Source: Nocardioides sp. IC4_145
Lineage (GTDB): Bacteria > Actinomycetota > Actinomycetes > Propionibacteriales > Nocardioidaceae
Length of the DNA stretch: 64,000 bases
Reading direction: 5' to 3'
NCBI RefSeq assembly: GCF_011250565.1
Contig: NZ_JAANMS010000012.1
Location: 22,899 to 86,898 of the forward strand
Under the pieces are notes generated by a model, which saw only the letters and a list, made by a program, of their open reading frames with translations, searched no databases and was not told the origin of the DNA. The position numbers were made by a program, and so were the translations under genes. Shown here piece by piece: positions 8,514-21,658 of the stretch. How positions within the stretch are numbered: the stretch's first letter is position 1; every line of letters begins with the position of its first letter.

Positions 8514-8673
8514 ACCGGTCCTCCTCACTCGGGCACCCGGCGGGCACCGCGCGGAGGAGTCTAGGCGGACGGAACGTGGTCTGCGGCACATCGGCCCCAC
8601 CGCGCCCGGCCTTTACCGGACCGTGACGTTCCGGTGACCTCCCGGTGCGGCGTACGCCGGGTGGCGCGGGCGC

Positions 8674-9285
8674 TCAGCCGGCGAGGCCGGGGCCGTGCTC
8701 GACGACCCCGTCGGCGACCTGGCGCATCGACAGGCGCAGGTCCATCGCGGTCTTCTGGATCCAGCGGAACGCGTCGGGCTCGGAGAGCCCCAGCTGCTGC
8801 TGCAGCACGCCCTTCGCGCGGTCGACCGACTTGCGGGTCTCGAGCCGCTCGGTGAGGTCGGCGACCTCCGACTCGAGCAGGCTCAGCTCGGAGAAGCGGC
8901 TCACCGCCATCTCGATCGCCGGCACCAGGTCGGACTTCGAGAACGGCTTGACGAGGTACGCCATCGCGCCGGCGTCGCGCGCCCGCTCGACCAGCTCACG
9001 CTGGGAGAACGCGGTCAGGATGACCACCGGCGCGATCCGGTCGCGGGCGATCGCCTCCGCCGCCGCGATCCCGTCCAGCACCGGCATCTTCACGTCGAGG
9101 ATCACCAGGTCCGGCCGCAGCTCCTGGGCCAGCTCGATCGCGCGGGCCCCGTCCCCGGCCTGGCCCACGACGTCGTACCCCTCCTCGCCGAGCATCTCGG
9201 CGAGGTCCATCCGGATCAGCACCTCGTCCTCGGCGATCACGACGGTGCGCGTGGTGCTGCTGCTCGGGACGGCGGGCTCGGTCAC
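8674..9285 (-). CDS. pdtaR: ANTAR-domain response regulator, PdtaR type
   Basis: A 203-residue response regulator close to mycobacterial PdtaR. Receiver domain: IAEDEVLIRMDLAEML (acidic pocket), VILDVKMP with the phospho-acceptor Asp near residue 65, [25 protein letters not shown] with the conserved Lys. ANTAR RNA-binding domain at the C-terminus: LETRKSVDRAKGVLQQ and EPDAFRWIQKTAMD. ANTAR proteins bind paired stem-loops in mRNA leaders to prevent termination; the partner kinase (PdtaS) is not in this window. The GTG at 9285 gives the family-typical short N-terminus (TEPAVPSSS); the frame is open to an ATG at 9333 with no ribosome site. The gene is divergent from tRNA-Leu. Confidence 0.88.
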   Translation of the reverse strand: MTEPAVPSSSTTRTVVIAEDEVLIRMDLAEMLGEEGYDVVGQAGDGARAIELAQELRPDLVILDVKMPVLDGIAAAEAIARDRIAPVVILTAFSQRELVERARDAGAMAYLVKPFSKSDLVPAIEMAVSRFSELSLLESEVADLTERLETRKSVDRAKGVLQQQLGLSEPDAFRWIQKTAMDLRLSMRQVADGVVEHGPGLAG

Positions 9286-9355
9286 GGGCGAAAGAGTATC
9301 GACCGTGGGAGCGGCGACGGCATCCCGCGGCATCGGCTAGGGTTGCCGCCGCCCA

Positions 9356-9438
9356 GCCGGGTTGGCGGAACGGCATACGCGGTGGTCTCAAACACCACTG
9401 TCCGGAAGGACTTGTGGGTTCGAATCCCACACCCGGCA
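9356..9438 (+). tRNA. tRNA-Leu (anticodon CAA)
   Basis: A type II tRNA. Acceptor GCCGGGT (9356-9362) pairs with ACCCGGC (9431-9437), with discriminator A at 9438. The anticodon stem GTGGT/ACCAC encloses loop CTCAAAC with anticodon CAA at 9389-9391, which reads TTG. The long variable arm GTCC-GGAA-GGAC and the T-arm GTGGG-TTCGAAT-CCCAC follow. The CCA end is not encoded (ACCG follows). Confidence 0.95.
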
Positions 9439-9446
9439 CCGCGCGC

Positions 9447-9540
9447 GTCGGTTCATCAAGGTATGCAGCCGAACCGTCGCTCCCCTCGGTGAGTTCACCC
9501 CGGGAAGTGGGGGCTTTGCTGCATACCTTGATGAACCGAC
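9447..9540. repeat. 23-base perfect inverted repeat beside tRNA-Leu
   Basis: The arm 9447-9469 (starting GTCGGTTCATCAAGG) is the exact reverse complement of 9518-9540, with a 48-base spacer. It starts nine bases after the tRNA and ends 36 bases before the pyk stop, so it sits between two converging transcripts. The spacer itself contains a weak stem (GCTCCC near 9479 with GGGGGC near 9509) followed by TTT, which may be the actual tRNA terminator. A 23-pair stem with so large a loop is unlike an ordinary terminator. It could be a bidirectional terminator, a small mobile remnant or a structured RNA. Confidence 0.85.
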
Positions 9541-9576
9541 GGCCCGCCGGCGCGCTCCTCGACCGGCCGGGGCGGG

Positions 9577-11040
9577 TCAGGTGGCGCGGCGATAGGCGGG
9601 GGCGACGCCCTTGATGGCGTCGCCCATCCGGTGGATGCGCAGGGCGTTGGTGGAGCCGGGGATGCCGGGAGGGGCGCCGGCGATGATGACGACGAGGTCG
9701 CCCTCCTCGACGCGGCCGATCCTGAGCAGCTGCTCGTCGACCTGGCGGACCATCTCGTCGGTGTGCTCGACGGAGGCGGTCTTGAAGGTCTCCACGCCCC
9801 AGGAGAGCGACAGCTGGGAGCGGACGGCGGCCTCGGGGGTGAAGGCGAGGATCGGCACGGAGCCGCGGAGACGGGACATGCGGCGGGCGGAGTCGCCGGA
9901 CTGGGTGAAGGCGACGACGTACTTCGCCTCGACCCGCTCGGCGACCTCGAGGGCGGCCTTGGCGATCACGCCGCCCTTGGTGTGCGGGTCCCAGTCGATG
10001 GCCGAGACGTGGTCGACGGCCTCGGCGGACAGCGCGTGCCGCTCGGTGGCCTCGACGATGCGGGCCATGGTCTCGACGGTGTGCACGGGGTACTCCCCCA
10101 CGCTCGTCTCGCCCGACAGCATCACCGCGTCGGCGCCGTCGAGGACGGCGTTCGCGACGTCGGAGGCCTCGGCGCGGGTCGGCGCGGGATTAGCGATCAT
10201 CGACTCCAGCATCTGGGTCGCGACGATGACGGGCTTGGCGTTGAGGCGGGCCTTCTCGATGATCCGCTTCTGCAGGAACGGCACGTCCTCGAGCGGGCAC
10301 TCCACGCCGAGGTCGCCGCGGGCGACCATGAACCCGTCGAAGGCCGCGACGATCTCGTCGAGGTTCTCGATGGCCTGCGGCTTCTCGATCTTGGCGATGA
10401 CCGGCACCGAGACGCCGACCTCGCGCATGATCCGGCGCACGTCCTCGGCGTCGGCCGCGCTGCGCACGAAGCTGAGCGCCACGAAGTCGACGCACAGGCG
10501 GAGCGCGAAGCGGAGGTCGCGCTCGTCCTTGTCCGACAGCGCGGGGACGGACACCGCGACGCCGGGCAGGTTGATCCCCTTGTTGTCGCTGACCCGGCCG
10601 CCGACGAGCACCTCGGTGCGCACGTCGGAGCCCTCGACACCGGTCACCCGCAGGCGGACCTTGCCGTCGTCGATGAGGATCGGGTCGCCGACGTTCACGT
10701 CGCCGGGCAGGCCCTTGTACGTCGTGCCCGCGACCTCGGCGTCACCAGGGACGTCGCGGGTGGTGATCGTCCACTCCTGGCCACGTCGGAGCTCGACCGG
10801 CCCACCGGCGAACTTCTCCAGGCGGATCTTCGGGCCCTGGAGGTCGGCGAAGATGCCGACCCCGTGGCCGCTGGCGTCGGCCGCCTCGCGCACCAGCCGG
10901 TAGGCCTCGGCGTGGTCCTCGTGCGACCCGTGGCTCATGTTCAGCCGGGCGACGTCCATGCCGGCGTACACCAGCTCCCGGATGCGCCGGGGCGACGAGG
11001 TCGCGGGGCCGAGGGTGCAGACGATCTTGGCTCTACGCAC
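9577..11040 (-). CDS. pyk: Pyruvate kinase
   Basis: A 487-residue glycolytic enzyme converting phosphoenolpyruvate and ADP to pyruvate and ATP. The start RAKIVCTLGPATSS, the substrate site RLNMSHGSHEDH, the metal site VMVARGDLGVE, the catalytic Lys in VIAKIEKPQAIENLDEI and the signature VATQMLESM followed by PTRAEASDVANAV are all present. The C-terminal allosteric domain follows (about 345-487). Only nine bases separate it from the glycerate kinase stop, so it probably belongs to the same transcript: glycerate kinase makes phosphoglycerate, which enolase and this enzyme convert to pyruvate. It could also have its own promoter inside the upstream gene. Confidence 0.95.
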   Translation of the reverse strand: MRRAKIVCTLGPATSSPRRIRELVYAGMDVARLNMSHGSHEDHAEAYRLVREAADASGHGVGIFADLQGPKIRLEKFAGGPVELRRGQEWTITTRDVPGDAEVAGTTYKGLPGDVNVGDPILIDDGKVRLRVTGVEGSDVRTEVLVGGRVSDNKGINLPGVAVSVPALSDKDERDLRFALRLCVDFVALSFVRSAADAEDVRRIMREVGVSVPVIAKIEKPQAIENLDEIVAAFDGFMVARGDLGVECPLEDVPFLQKRIIEKARLNAKPVIVATQMLESMIANPAPTRAEASDVANAVLDGADAVMLSGETSVGEYPVHTVETMARIVEATERHALSAEAVDHVSAIDWDPHTKGGVIAKAALEVAERVEAKYVVAFTQSGDSARRMSRLRGSVPILAFTPEAAVRSQLSLSWGVETFKTASVEHTDEMVRQVDEQLLRIGRVEEGDLVVIIAGAPPGIPGSTNALRIHRMGDAIKGVAPAYRRAT

Positions 11041-11049
11041 CCACCCAGC

Positions 11050-12273
11050 CTAGCGAGGTCTTGGATCGATCAAACAACCTGCGTGCTCTCGAGCCGACGA
11101 GCGACGGCCGCCCTCCCAGGTCGCGGCGACCTGGGAGGCGGTCCGCTCGAGGTTGCCGACGGCATCCGCGAGCACGGCAGGCAGGTCACCCGGCGCCGCC
11201 ACGCAGCCGAACACCGCCACGGCACCAGCGTCGACCACGTCGTCGAAGCCGGGGCCGAGGGCGCCGCCAATGACGACGACGGGCACGCCCAGCGAGCCGC
11301 ACAGGGCGACCACGCCTGCGGGCGCCTTGCCGCGAACGGTCTGGGCGTCGACGCGACCCTCCCCCGTCACCACCAGGTCGGCACCGGCCAGCAGGTCGCG
11401 GAGACCGACCGCCTCGGCGACGACCTCGAAGCCAGGGCGCAACGTCCCCCCGAGCACGGAGACCACAGCCAGTCCGACGCCGCCGGCCGCCCCGGCGCCC
11501 GGCTCGTCGCGCCGGTCCTCGCCGGATGCCCGGGCCAGCACGTCGGCCCAGCGCGCGAGCGCGTGGTCGAGCACCTGCACGTCCGACGCGAGCACCCCCT
11601 TCTGCGGACCGAAGACCGCCGTGGCGCCCTCCTGTCCGAGGAGGGGGTTGTCCACGTCGCAAGCCGCCTCCACCACGACCTCGGACAGCCCCGGATGCAG
11701 GCCGGCGAGGTCGAGGTGCGCCACGCCCGCCAACGCAGCCCCTCCGGGGGGCAGCGGGTTCCCGGTCGCGTCGAGGACATGGGCACCGAGCGCGGAGAGG
11801 AGGCCGGCGCCACCGTCGTTGGTGGCACTGCCGCCCAGACCGAGGACGACGTGCCGCGCCCCGTGGTCCAGCGCGTCGACGACCAGCTCACCGGTGCCGT
11901 ACGTCGATGCGCGCGCCGGGTCGCGGCGCGCAGGTGGCACCAGGTGCAGGCCTGACGCCGCAGCGATCTCCACCACCGCGGTCCTGCCGTCACCTACCAG
12001 GCCGTAGGCCGCGTCGACCGGCTGCCCCAACGGGCCACGCACCCGCCGCGTCACCAGCTCCCCGCCCGTGGCCCGCACCAGCGCCTCGACCGTGCCCTCG
12101 CCACCGTCGGCCAGGGGCACCTCGACGAAGTCGGCCGCCGGCCAGACCCGCGCCATGCCTCGCCTCATCGCCGCGGCCACCGCAGGCGCGGTGAGGCTCT
12201 CCTTGAACGAGTCCGGACACAGCACGACCCGCAACCCGCTCCCTCCCGGAGCGTTCACACCGGGACCACTCAC
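11050..12273 (-). CDS. Glycerate kinase (GlxK/GarK family)
   Basis: A 407-residue kinase phosphorylating D-glycerate with ATP, feeding lower glycolysis. Family marks are VLCPDSFKESLTAPAVA near the start, PLADGGEGTVEAL, LGLGGSATNDGGAGLLSALGA near 165 and VTGEGRVDAQTVRGKAPAGV near 305. Members of this family make 2-phosphoglycerate (GarK-like) or 3-phosphoglycerate; the sequence does not decide. The GTG at 12273 overlaps the stop of the upstream permease by four bases (GTGA). About 25 C-terminal residues after the conserved region (WEGGRRSSAREHAG) are an unusual charged tail running into the pyk leader. Confidence 0.9.
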   Translation of the reverse strand: MSGPGVNAPGGSGLRVVLCPDSFKESLTAPAVAAAMRRGMARVWPAADFVEVPLADGGEGTVEALVRATGGELVTRRVRGPLGQPVDAAYGLVGDGRTAVVEIAAASGLHLVPPARRDPARASTYGTGELVVDALDHGARHVVLGLGGSATNDGGAGLLSALGAHVLDATGNPLPPGGAALAGVAHLDLAGLHPGLSEVVVEAACDVDNPLLGQEGATAVFGPQKGVLASDVQVLDHALARWADVLARASGEDRRDEPGAGAAGGVGLAVVSVLGGTLRPGFEVVAEAVGLRDLLAGADLVVTGEGRVDAQTVRGKAPAGVVALCGSLGVPVVVIGGALGPGFDDVVDAGAVAVFGCVAAPGDLPAVLADAVGNLERTASQVAATWEGGRRSSAREHAGCLIDPRPR

Positions 12274-13637
12274 ACCAGCACCAGGGACAGCACCCAGGTG
12301 ACGGCGGCCGCGCTGATCCCCATCAGCAAGGTGGCCGTGGTCTGGGTCCGGTAGGCCTGGGCGACGCTCATCTTCGAGAACTGGGTGACGACCCAGAAGT
12401 AGCTGTCGTTGGCGTGCGAGACCGTCATGGCGCCCGCCCCGATGGCCATCACGACCAGCACCCGACCCAGGTCGGAGTCCATCCCGATGTCCCCCACCAG
12501 CGGCGCCACCAGGGCCGAGGTCGTGACCAGCGCGACCGTCGAGGAGCCCTGCGCGCTCTTGAGCGCCGCCGCCACCAGGAACGGCATCAGCACGCCGATG
12601 CCCAGCTCGGAGAGGTTGGAGCCGAGGTAGTCCCCGATGTCGGTGGCCTGGATGACCGCACCGAAGGCGCCGCCCGCGCCGGTGATCAGCAGGATCGGCG
12701 CACTGGCGGTGATGCCGTCCGTGACCGCGTCGCGGAAGCTCTCCCGTCGCGTGCCACCCTCGCCGGGGCGCACCAGCAACAGAGCGAGCGCCAGGCCCAC
12801 GAGCAGGGCGACCACGGGCTCGCCGACGAAGCGCACCAGGTCGGCCGGCGTGCCGTCCCCGAGCGGCGCGGCCGGCAGCGCCGCCACCGAGCCGAGACAG
12901 ATGAGCAAAATGGGCACGAGGATCGGCGCGAGCGCCGCGACCGGACCGGGCAGCGCGCCGTACCGCTCCTTGAAGGACTCGAACTCCTCCGCGGCAGCGG
13001 CCAGCTCGTCGGCACCCTCGCCCTCGGGCTCCGCCTCCGTGAAACGGTTGGCCCAGAACAGACCCACGCCTGCGGCGACCACGGCCACCACGAGGCCGAC
13101 CAGGATGACCAGACCCAGCTGGTCGGTGAGGCCGAGGTTCCCGGCCGCCGCGATCGGACCCGGGGTCGGCGGCACGAGCGTGTGCGTGGCGAAGAGGCCG
13201 GTCGCCAGGGCGACCGACATCGCGACCATCGAGGTGCTGGTGCGGCGGGCGATCGACTCCTTCAGCGAGTTGAGGATGACGTAGCCCGAGTCGCAGAAGA
13301 CCGGGATGGAGACGATGAAGCCGATCACCGAGATGGTCAGCGTCGGGAATCGCTGGCCGAGCACCTTGATCACGACCTCGGCCATCGTGACCGCCGCCCC
13401 GCTGCGCTCGAGGACGACCCCGATGACCGTCCCGAGGACGATCACGATGCCGATCCCCCCGAGGATGCCGCCGAACCCGCCGGTGATCGTGGCGACGATC
13501 TCGTCGAGGGGCATCCGGAAGCCGAAGGCGGCGAGGAAGGCGCCGAGCAGCAGCGCGAGGAACGGATGGGTCTTGAGGACGGTCGTGGCAACCACGATGA
13601 GGGCGACGACGGCCACGAGGACGAGGACGAGGTCCAT
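12270..13637 (-). CDS. GntP-family gluconate/glycerate permease
   Basis: A 455-residue membrane transporter with 12-13 hydrophobic helices. GntP-family marks are MPLDEIVATITGGFGGILGGIGIVI near the N-terminus, IPVFCDSGYVILNSL, ATHTLVPPTPGPIAAAGNLG and the C-terminal VSHANDSYFWVVTQFS. The family imports gluconate and related sugar acids with protons; coupling by a four-base overlap to glycerate kinase suggests glycerate as the substrate here. It is the first gene of a probable permease-glycerate kinase-pyruvate kinase operon. No regulator gene is adjacent. Confidence 0.9.
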   Translation of the reverse strand: MDLVLVLVAVVALIVVATTVLKTHPFLALLLGAFLAAFGFRMPLDEIVATITGGFGGILGGIGIVIVLGTVIGVVLERSGAAVTMAEVVIKVLGQRFPTLTISVIGFIVSIPVFCDSGYVILNSLKESIARRTSTSMVAMSVALATGLFATHTLVPPTPGPIAAAGNLGLTDQLGLVILVGLVVAVVAAGVGLFWANRFTEAEPEGEGADELAAAAEEFESFKERYGALPGPVAALAPILVPILLICLGSVAALPAAPLGDGTPADLVRFVGEPVVALLVGLALALLLVRPGEGGTRRESFRDAVTDGITASAPILLITGAGGAFGAVIQATDIGDYLGSNLSELGIGVLMPFLVAAALKSAQGSSTVALVTTSALVAPLVGDIGMDSDLGRVLVVMAIGAGAMTVSHANDSYFWVVTQFSKMSVAQAYRTQTTATLLMGISAAAVTWVLSLVLV

Positions 13638-13808
13638 GATGCGCTCCGGGGACGGGGACAGGTGAGGCCCGTCACGCTAAGCCGCGCGACCGTCGGGTTG
13701 CACCCCCGGGGCGCACACAGGTGCACGGCCCGCGGCGCCCAGGTCAGTGCGGAGGCACAGGAGGAGGAGACGACCCGGCCCGGGCGCGCTCGTCACGGTC
13801 GAGCACGG

Positions 13809-13845
13809 GGACCGGCCTGCCACCCGCCGGGGCGCAGGCCGGTCC
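13809..13845 (-). terminator. Hairpin after gltD
   Basis: GGACCGGCCTGC-type arms of 12 bases (13809-13820 and 13834-13845) pair perfectly around a 13-base loop, seven bases after the gltD stop. There is no T-run, so it may act as an mRNA 3' stabiliser as well as a terminator. Confidence 0.55.
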
Positions 13846-13851
13846 CTCCGC

Positions 13852-15321
13852 TCAGACCATCAGGGGGCGGTCGGTCGGCTTGACCGGCGCCGGCAGGGCC
13901 GTCTTCCCGGTCAGGTAGGTGTCGACCGCCGCCGCCGCGGCGCGGCCCTCGGCGATCGCCCACACGATGAGCGACTGCCCGCGGCCCGCGTCGCCGGCGA
14001 CGAAGACGCCGGGCACCGACGACTGGTAGCCGGAGTCGCGGGCGACGTTGCCGCGATCGTCGAGGTCCACGCCGAGCTGCTCGACCAGGCCGGGCCGCTC
14101 CGGACCGGTGAAGCCCATCGCGAAGAGCACCAGCTCGGCGGGGATCTCCCGCTCGGTGCCCTCGATCTCGACCAGCTTGCCACCCTCGAACGTCACGTCG
14201 ACCAGCTTCAGCGCACGGACGTTGCCGTCCTCGTCGCCGAGGAACTCCTTGGTCGACACGGCGTAGACCCGCTCGCCGCCCTCCTCGTGGGCCGAGGAGA
14301 CCCGGAAGGTCATGGGGTACGTCGGCCACGGCTGTCCCGCGGGCCGGGTCTCCGGCGGCTCGGGCATGATCTCGAGCTGGGTGACCGAGGCCGCGCCCTG
14401 GCGGGTGGAGGTGCCGAGGCAGTCCGCGCCGGTGTCGCCGCCGCCGATGATGACGACGTGCTTGCCGGTCGCGGTGATCTGGCCCTCGACGGTCTCCCCC
14501 AGCGCGGCCCGGTTGGCCTGCGGGAGGAATTCCATCGCCTGGTGGATCCCGCCGAGCTCGCGGCCGGTGGCCTGGAGGTCGCGCGGGACGGTCGAGCCGA
14601 TGGCGATGACGACGGCGTCGTACCGCTCGCGGAGCATCTCGGCGGTCAGCTGCTCGCTGCCCACCTCGACGCCGGCCCGGAAGACCGTGCCCTCGCGGCG
14701 CATCTGCTCCAGGCGCCGGTCGAGGTACTTCTTCTCCATCTTGAACTCGGGGATGCCGTAGCGCATCAGCCCGCCGATCTTGTCGGCACGCTCGTAGACC
14801 GCCACGGTGTGGCCGGCGCGGGTGAGCTGCTGCGCGGCGGCGAGACCCGCCGGGCCCGAGCCGATCACCGCGACGGTGCGACCCGAGAGCCACTCCGGCG
14901 GCTGCGGGCGGACGTACCCGGAGTCGAACGCGCGGTCGGCGATCGTGACCTCGATGTTCTTGATCGTCACCGGGTCCTGGTTGATGCCCAGGACGCAGGC
15001 CGTCTCGCACGGGGCGGGGCAGAGCCGGCCGGTGAACTCCGGGAAGTTGTTGGTCGCGTGGAGCCGGTCGATCGCGTCGTCCCAGTCCTCGCGCCACACC
15101 AGGTCGTTCCACTCCGGGATCAGGTTGCCCAACGGGCAGCCCTGGTGGCAGAACGGGATGCCGCAGTCCATGCACCGGCTCGCCTGCGGCCCGATGATCG
15201 GCAGCAGCGCACGACCCGCCGAACCCGGGTAGACCTCGTTCCAGTCCTGCACGCGCTCCTCGACGGGGCGCCGGGCCGCGACCTCGCGACCCTCCTTCAG
15301 GAATCCCTTCGGGTCAGCCAT
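13852..15321 (-). CDS. gltD: Glutamate synthase small (beta) subunit
   Basis: A 489-residue NADPH-dependent subunit that passes electrons to GltB. The N-terminal iron-sulfur region shows CMDCGIPFCHQGCPLGN near residue 50 and LCPAPCETACVL; the FAD site is VIGSGPAGLAAAQQL; the NADPH site is VIIGGGDTGADCLGT; the C-terminal FAD closure is VAGDAGRGQSLIVWAI. The length is normal. It lies 68 bases after gltB and is almost certainly co-transcribed with it. GltB and GltD together turn glutamine and 2-oxoglutarate into two glutamates. Confidence 0.96.
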   Translation of the reverse strand: MADPKGFLKEGREVAARRPVEERVQDWNEVYPGSAGRALLPIIGPQASRCMDCGIPFCHQGCPLGNLIPEWNDLVWREDWDDAIDRLHATNNFPEFTGRLCPAPCETACVLGINQDPVTIKNIEVTIADRAFDSGYVRPQPPEWLSGRTVAVIGSGPAGLAAAQQLTRAGHTVAVYERADKIGGLMRYGIPEFKMEKKYLDRRLEQMRREGTVFRAGVEVGSEQLTAEMLRERYDAVVIAIGSTVPRDLQATGRELGGIHQAMEFLPQANRAALGETVEGQITATGKHVVIIGGGDTGADCLGTSTRQGAASVTQLEIMPEPPETRPAGQPWPTYPMTFRVSSAHEEGGERVYAVSTKEFLGDEDGNVRALKLVDVTFEGGKLVEIEGTEREIPAELVLFAMGFTGPERPGLVEQLGVDLDDRGNVARDSGYQSSVPGVFVAGDAGRGQSLIVWAIAEGRAAAAAVDTYLTGKTALPAPVKPTDRPLMV

Positions 15322-15389
15322 GCTGTGCAGCCCCCTCCATGGTCGAGCGGCCGGAGCCGCTCACGTCGTGCCGGTCAGTCGGGCGCCGC

Positions 15390-19934
<4,545 letters not shown>

Positions 19935-20126
19935 TGGGTTCTCCCGTCGTCGAGCCGGTCCCCGCACCGAGGCTCGCGAACGAGGCTCCGGGACGAGGCG
20001 GCCGGCTGGTCGGCACATGCAGGGTTCAGCGGGTCGGACCGGATCGGCCCGAGAAGCTGAGGAAGGTGCAGGGACGACGTTGGCCCACGCGGAGCCGTCA
20101 GGTTACCACCGTGTTGCAGGCCCTAT

Positions 20127-21020
20127 TCACGATCCGACGTCGTCGCGGACGTCGCGGACCTCACGTCCGTCGGTGTGGACGCTGGTCTCCCGGCCCGGGT
20201 GCCGGCGTGTGGCCCAGGCGAAGTACGCCGCCGCGAGCACGAACAGCACGATCGAGGTCCACACGTTGAAGCGCAGCCCGCCGACGTCGGAGAGCTCGAC
20301 GTCGTCGATCCGGAGCATCTCGATCCAGCCGCGGCCGAGCGTGTAGGCCATCACGTAGAGCGCGGCGACCCGACCGTGGCCGAGCCGCAGCCGACGGTCG
20401 AGCCAGATGACGACGGCGAACGCCGCGAGGTTCCACAGGCACTCGTAGAGGAACGTCGGGTGGAAGGTCGCCTGGTCGAGGTAGCCCGAGGGCCGGTGCG
20501 CCGGGTCGATCTCCAACGCCCACGGCAGGTCGGTCGGCCCGCCGAACAGCTCCTGGTTGAACCAGTTGCCCCAGCGGCCGATCGCCTGCGCGACCAGCAC
20601 GGTCGGTGCGATCGCGTCGAGGACCGGCAACAGCTTGATGCCCTTGAGCCGGGCGCCGATGTAGACGCCGACGGCGCCGAGCGCGATCGCGCCCCAGACC
20701 CCCAGGCCGCCGCGCCAGACGTACAGCGCGGTGACCGGGTTGTTCCCCTCGCCGAAGTAGCGGCCGCTGTCGGTGGCGACGTGGTAGAGCCGGCCGCCGA
20801 CCAGGCCGAAGGGCACCCCCCAGATCGCGAGGTCCTGGATGTCGCCGGGCGTGCCGCCACGGGCGACCCAGCGACGCTCGGAGAGCCAGACCGCGACGAC
20901 GATGCCGAGGATGATCGCGAGCGCGTAGCCGCGCAGCGGCACGGGACCGAGGTACCACGTGCCCTCGCTGGGGCTCGGGATGCTCAGCGCCACCAGGCCC
21001 GCGACCAGGTCGGCGCTCAC
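20127..21020 (-). CDS. lgt: Prolipoprotein diacylglyceryl transferase
   Basis: A 297-residue inner-membrane enzyme that attaches diacylglycerol to the lipobox Cys of prolipoproteins. The Lgt signature is GRWGNWFNQELFGGPTDLPW near residue 145, with PLRGYALAIILGI at the start, the catalytic His region in FHPTFLYECLWN and GRGWIEMLR near the end. About seven transmembrane helices are visible. The GTG start overlaps the SCO1-like gene stop by four bases. This window encodes clear substrates: the LivK receptor and the SCO1-like lipoprotein. lspA, the next enzyme of the pathway, is at 48.1 kb. Confidence 0.95.
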   Translation of the reverse strand: MSADLVAGLVALSIPSPSEGTWYLGPVPLRGYALAIILGIVVAVWLSERRWVARGGTPGDIQDLAIWGVPFGLVGGRLYHVATDSGRYFGEGNNPVTALYVWRGGLGVWGAIALGAVGVYIGARLKGIKLLPVLDAIAPTVLVAQAIGRWGNWFNQELFGGPTDLPWALEIDPAHRPSGYLDQATFHPTFLYECLWNLAAFAVVIWLDRRLRLGHGRVAALYVMAYTLGRGWIEMLRIDDVELSDVGGLRFNVWTSIVLFVLAAAYFAWATRRHPGRETSVHTDGREVRDVRDDVGS

Positions 21021-21658
21021 GCGTCCCCCAGCAGTCCCGAGATGTCGGAGGCGAACTGCGCGGCGGAGGTGTCCTGCCGCCAGAACATCGGCGCCTCGTC
21101 GTTGCCGTCGACGGCGATCACGTAGGTGCCGTGGCTGCCGAGGTCATAGCCCCCGGACTCCAGCTCCTCGCCGTCGGCGACGAACACGCCGACCGACTCC
21201 GCGACGGTCGCGATCGTGTCGAGGTTGCTGCGCGCGCCGACGTACGCCGGGTCGAACCGGTCGAGGTAGTCGCGCAGCACCCCGGCGGAGTCGGTCGCGG
21301 GGTCGGTCGTGACGAAGACGACCTCGACCTGCTCGCGCTCCTCGTCGCTGAGGCGGTTGAGCCCGGAGGTCAGCGTCTGCATCACCATCGGGCAGATGTC
21401 GGGGCACTGGGTGTAGCCGAAGAAGACCAGCGTCAGCCGGGCGTCGGTGTCGTCGGCCAGGGAGAACGGCTCGCCCTCGGTGTCGGTCAGCGGCGTCGCC
21501 GCGACCTCGAACGGCGGGTCGACGACGCTCCCGGTGAACCCGTCGTCGTCCCCGCCGCCGCCGGTGCTCCCGCTGCCGCACCCGGCGAGCAGGACCGCGG
21601 CGAGCGCGGCGGCCACGGAGGCGCGGACGGTGGATGGCCGCCGGGCGGACCTAGCCAC
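21017..21658 (-). CDS. SCO1/SenC-family copper-binding lipoprotein
   Basis: A 213-residue lipoprotein with a thioredoxin-like SCO domain. The signal sequence ends in the lipobox LLAGC (Cys about residue 27) and a Gly/Asp linker follows. The copper site is CPDICP near residue 90 with the partner His in GSHGTYVI near residue 180; DLF-type strands such as LTLVFFGYTQCP flank it. SCO proteins deliver copper to the CuA centre of cytochrome c oxidase outside the membrane. It overlaps trpA by eight bases and lgt by four, so it is expressed within the trp-lgt operon although unrelated in function. Confidence 0.9.
   Translation of the reverse strand: MARSARRPSTVRASVAAALAAVLLAGCGSGSTGGGGDDDGFTGSVVDPPFEVAATPLTDTEGEPFSLADDTDARLTLVFFGYTQCPDICPMVMQTLTSGLNRLSDEEREQVEVVFVTTDPATDSAGVLRDYLDRFDPAYVGARSNLDTIATVAESVGVFVADGEELESGGYDLGSHGTYVIAVDGNDEAPMFWRQDTSAAQFASDISGLLGDA

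Noticed and set aside
9356..9540. Genomic island attachment site at tRNA-Leu
   Set aside because: No integrase, no second copy of the tRNA end in the window and ordinary core genes on both sides; only the inverted repeat remains unexplained.
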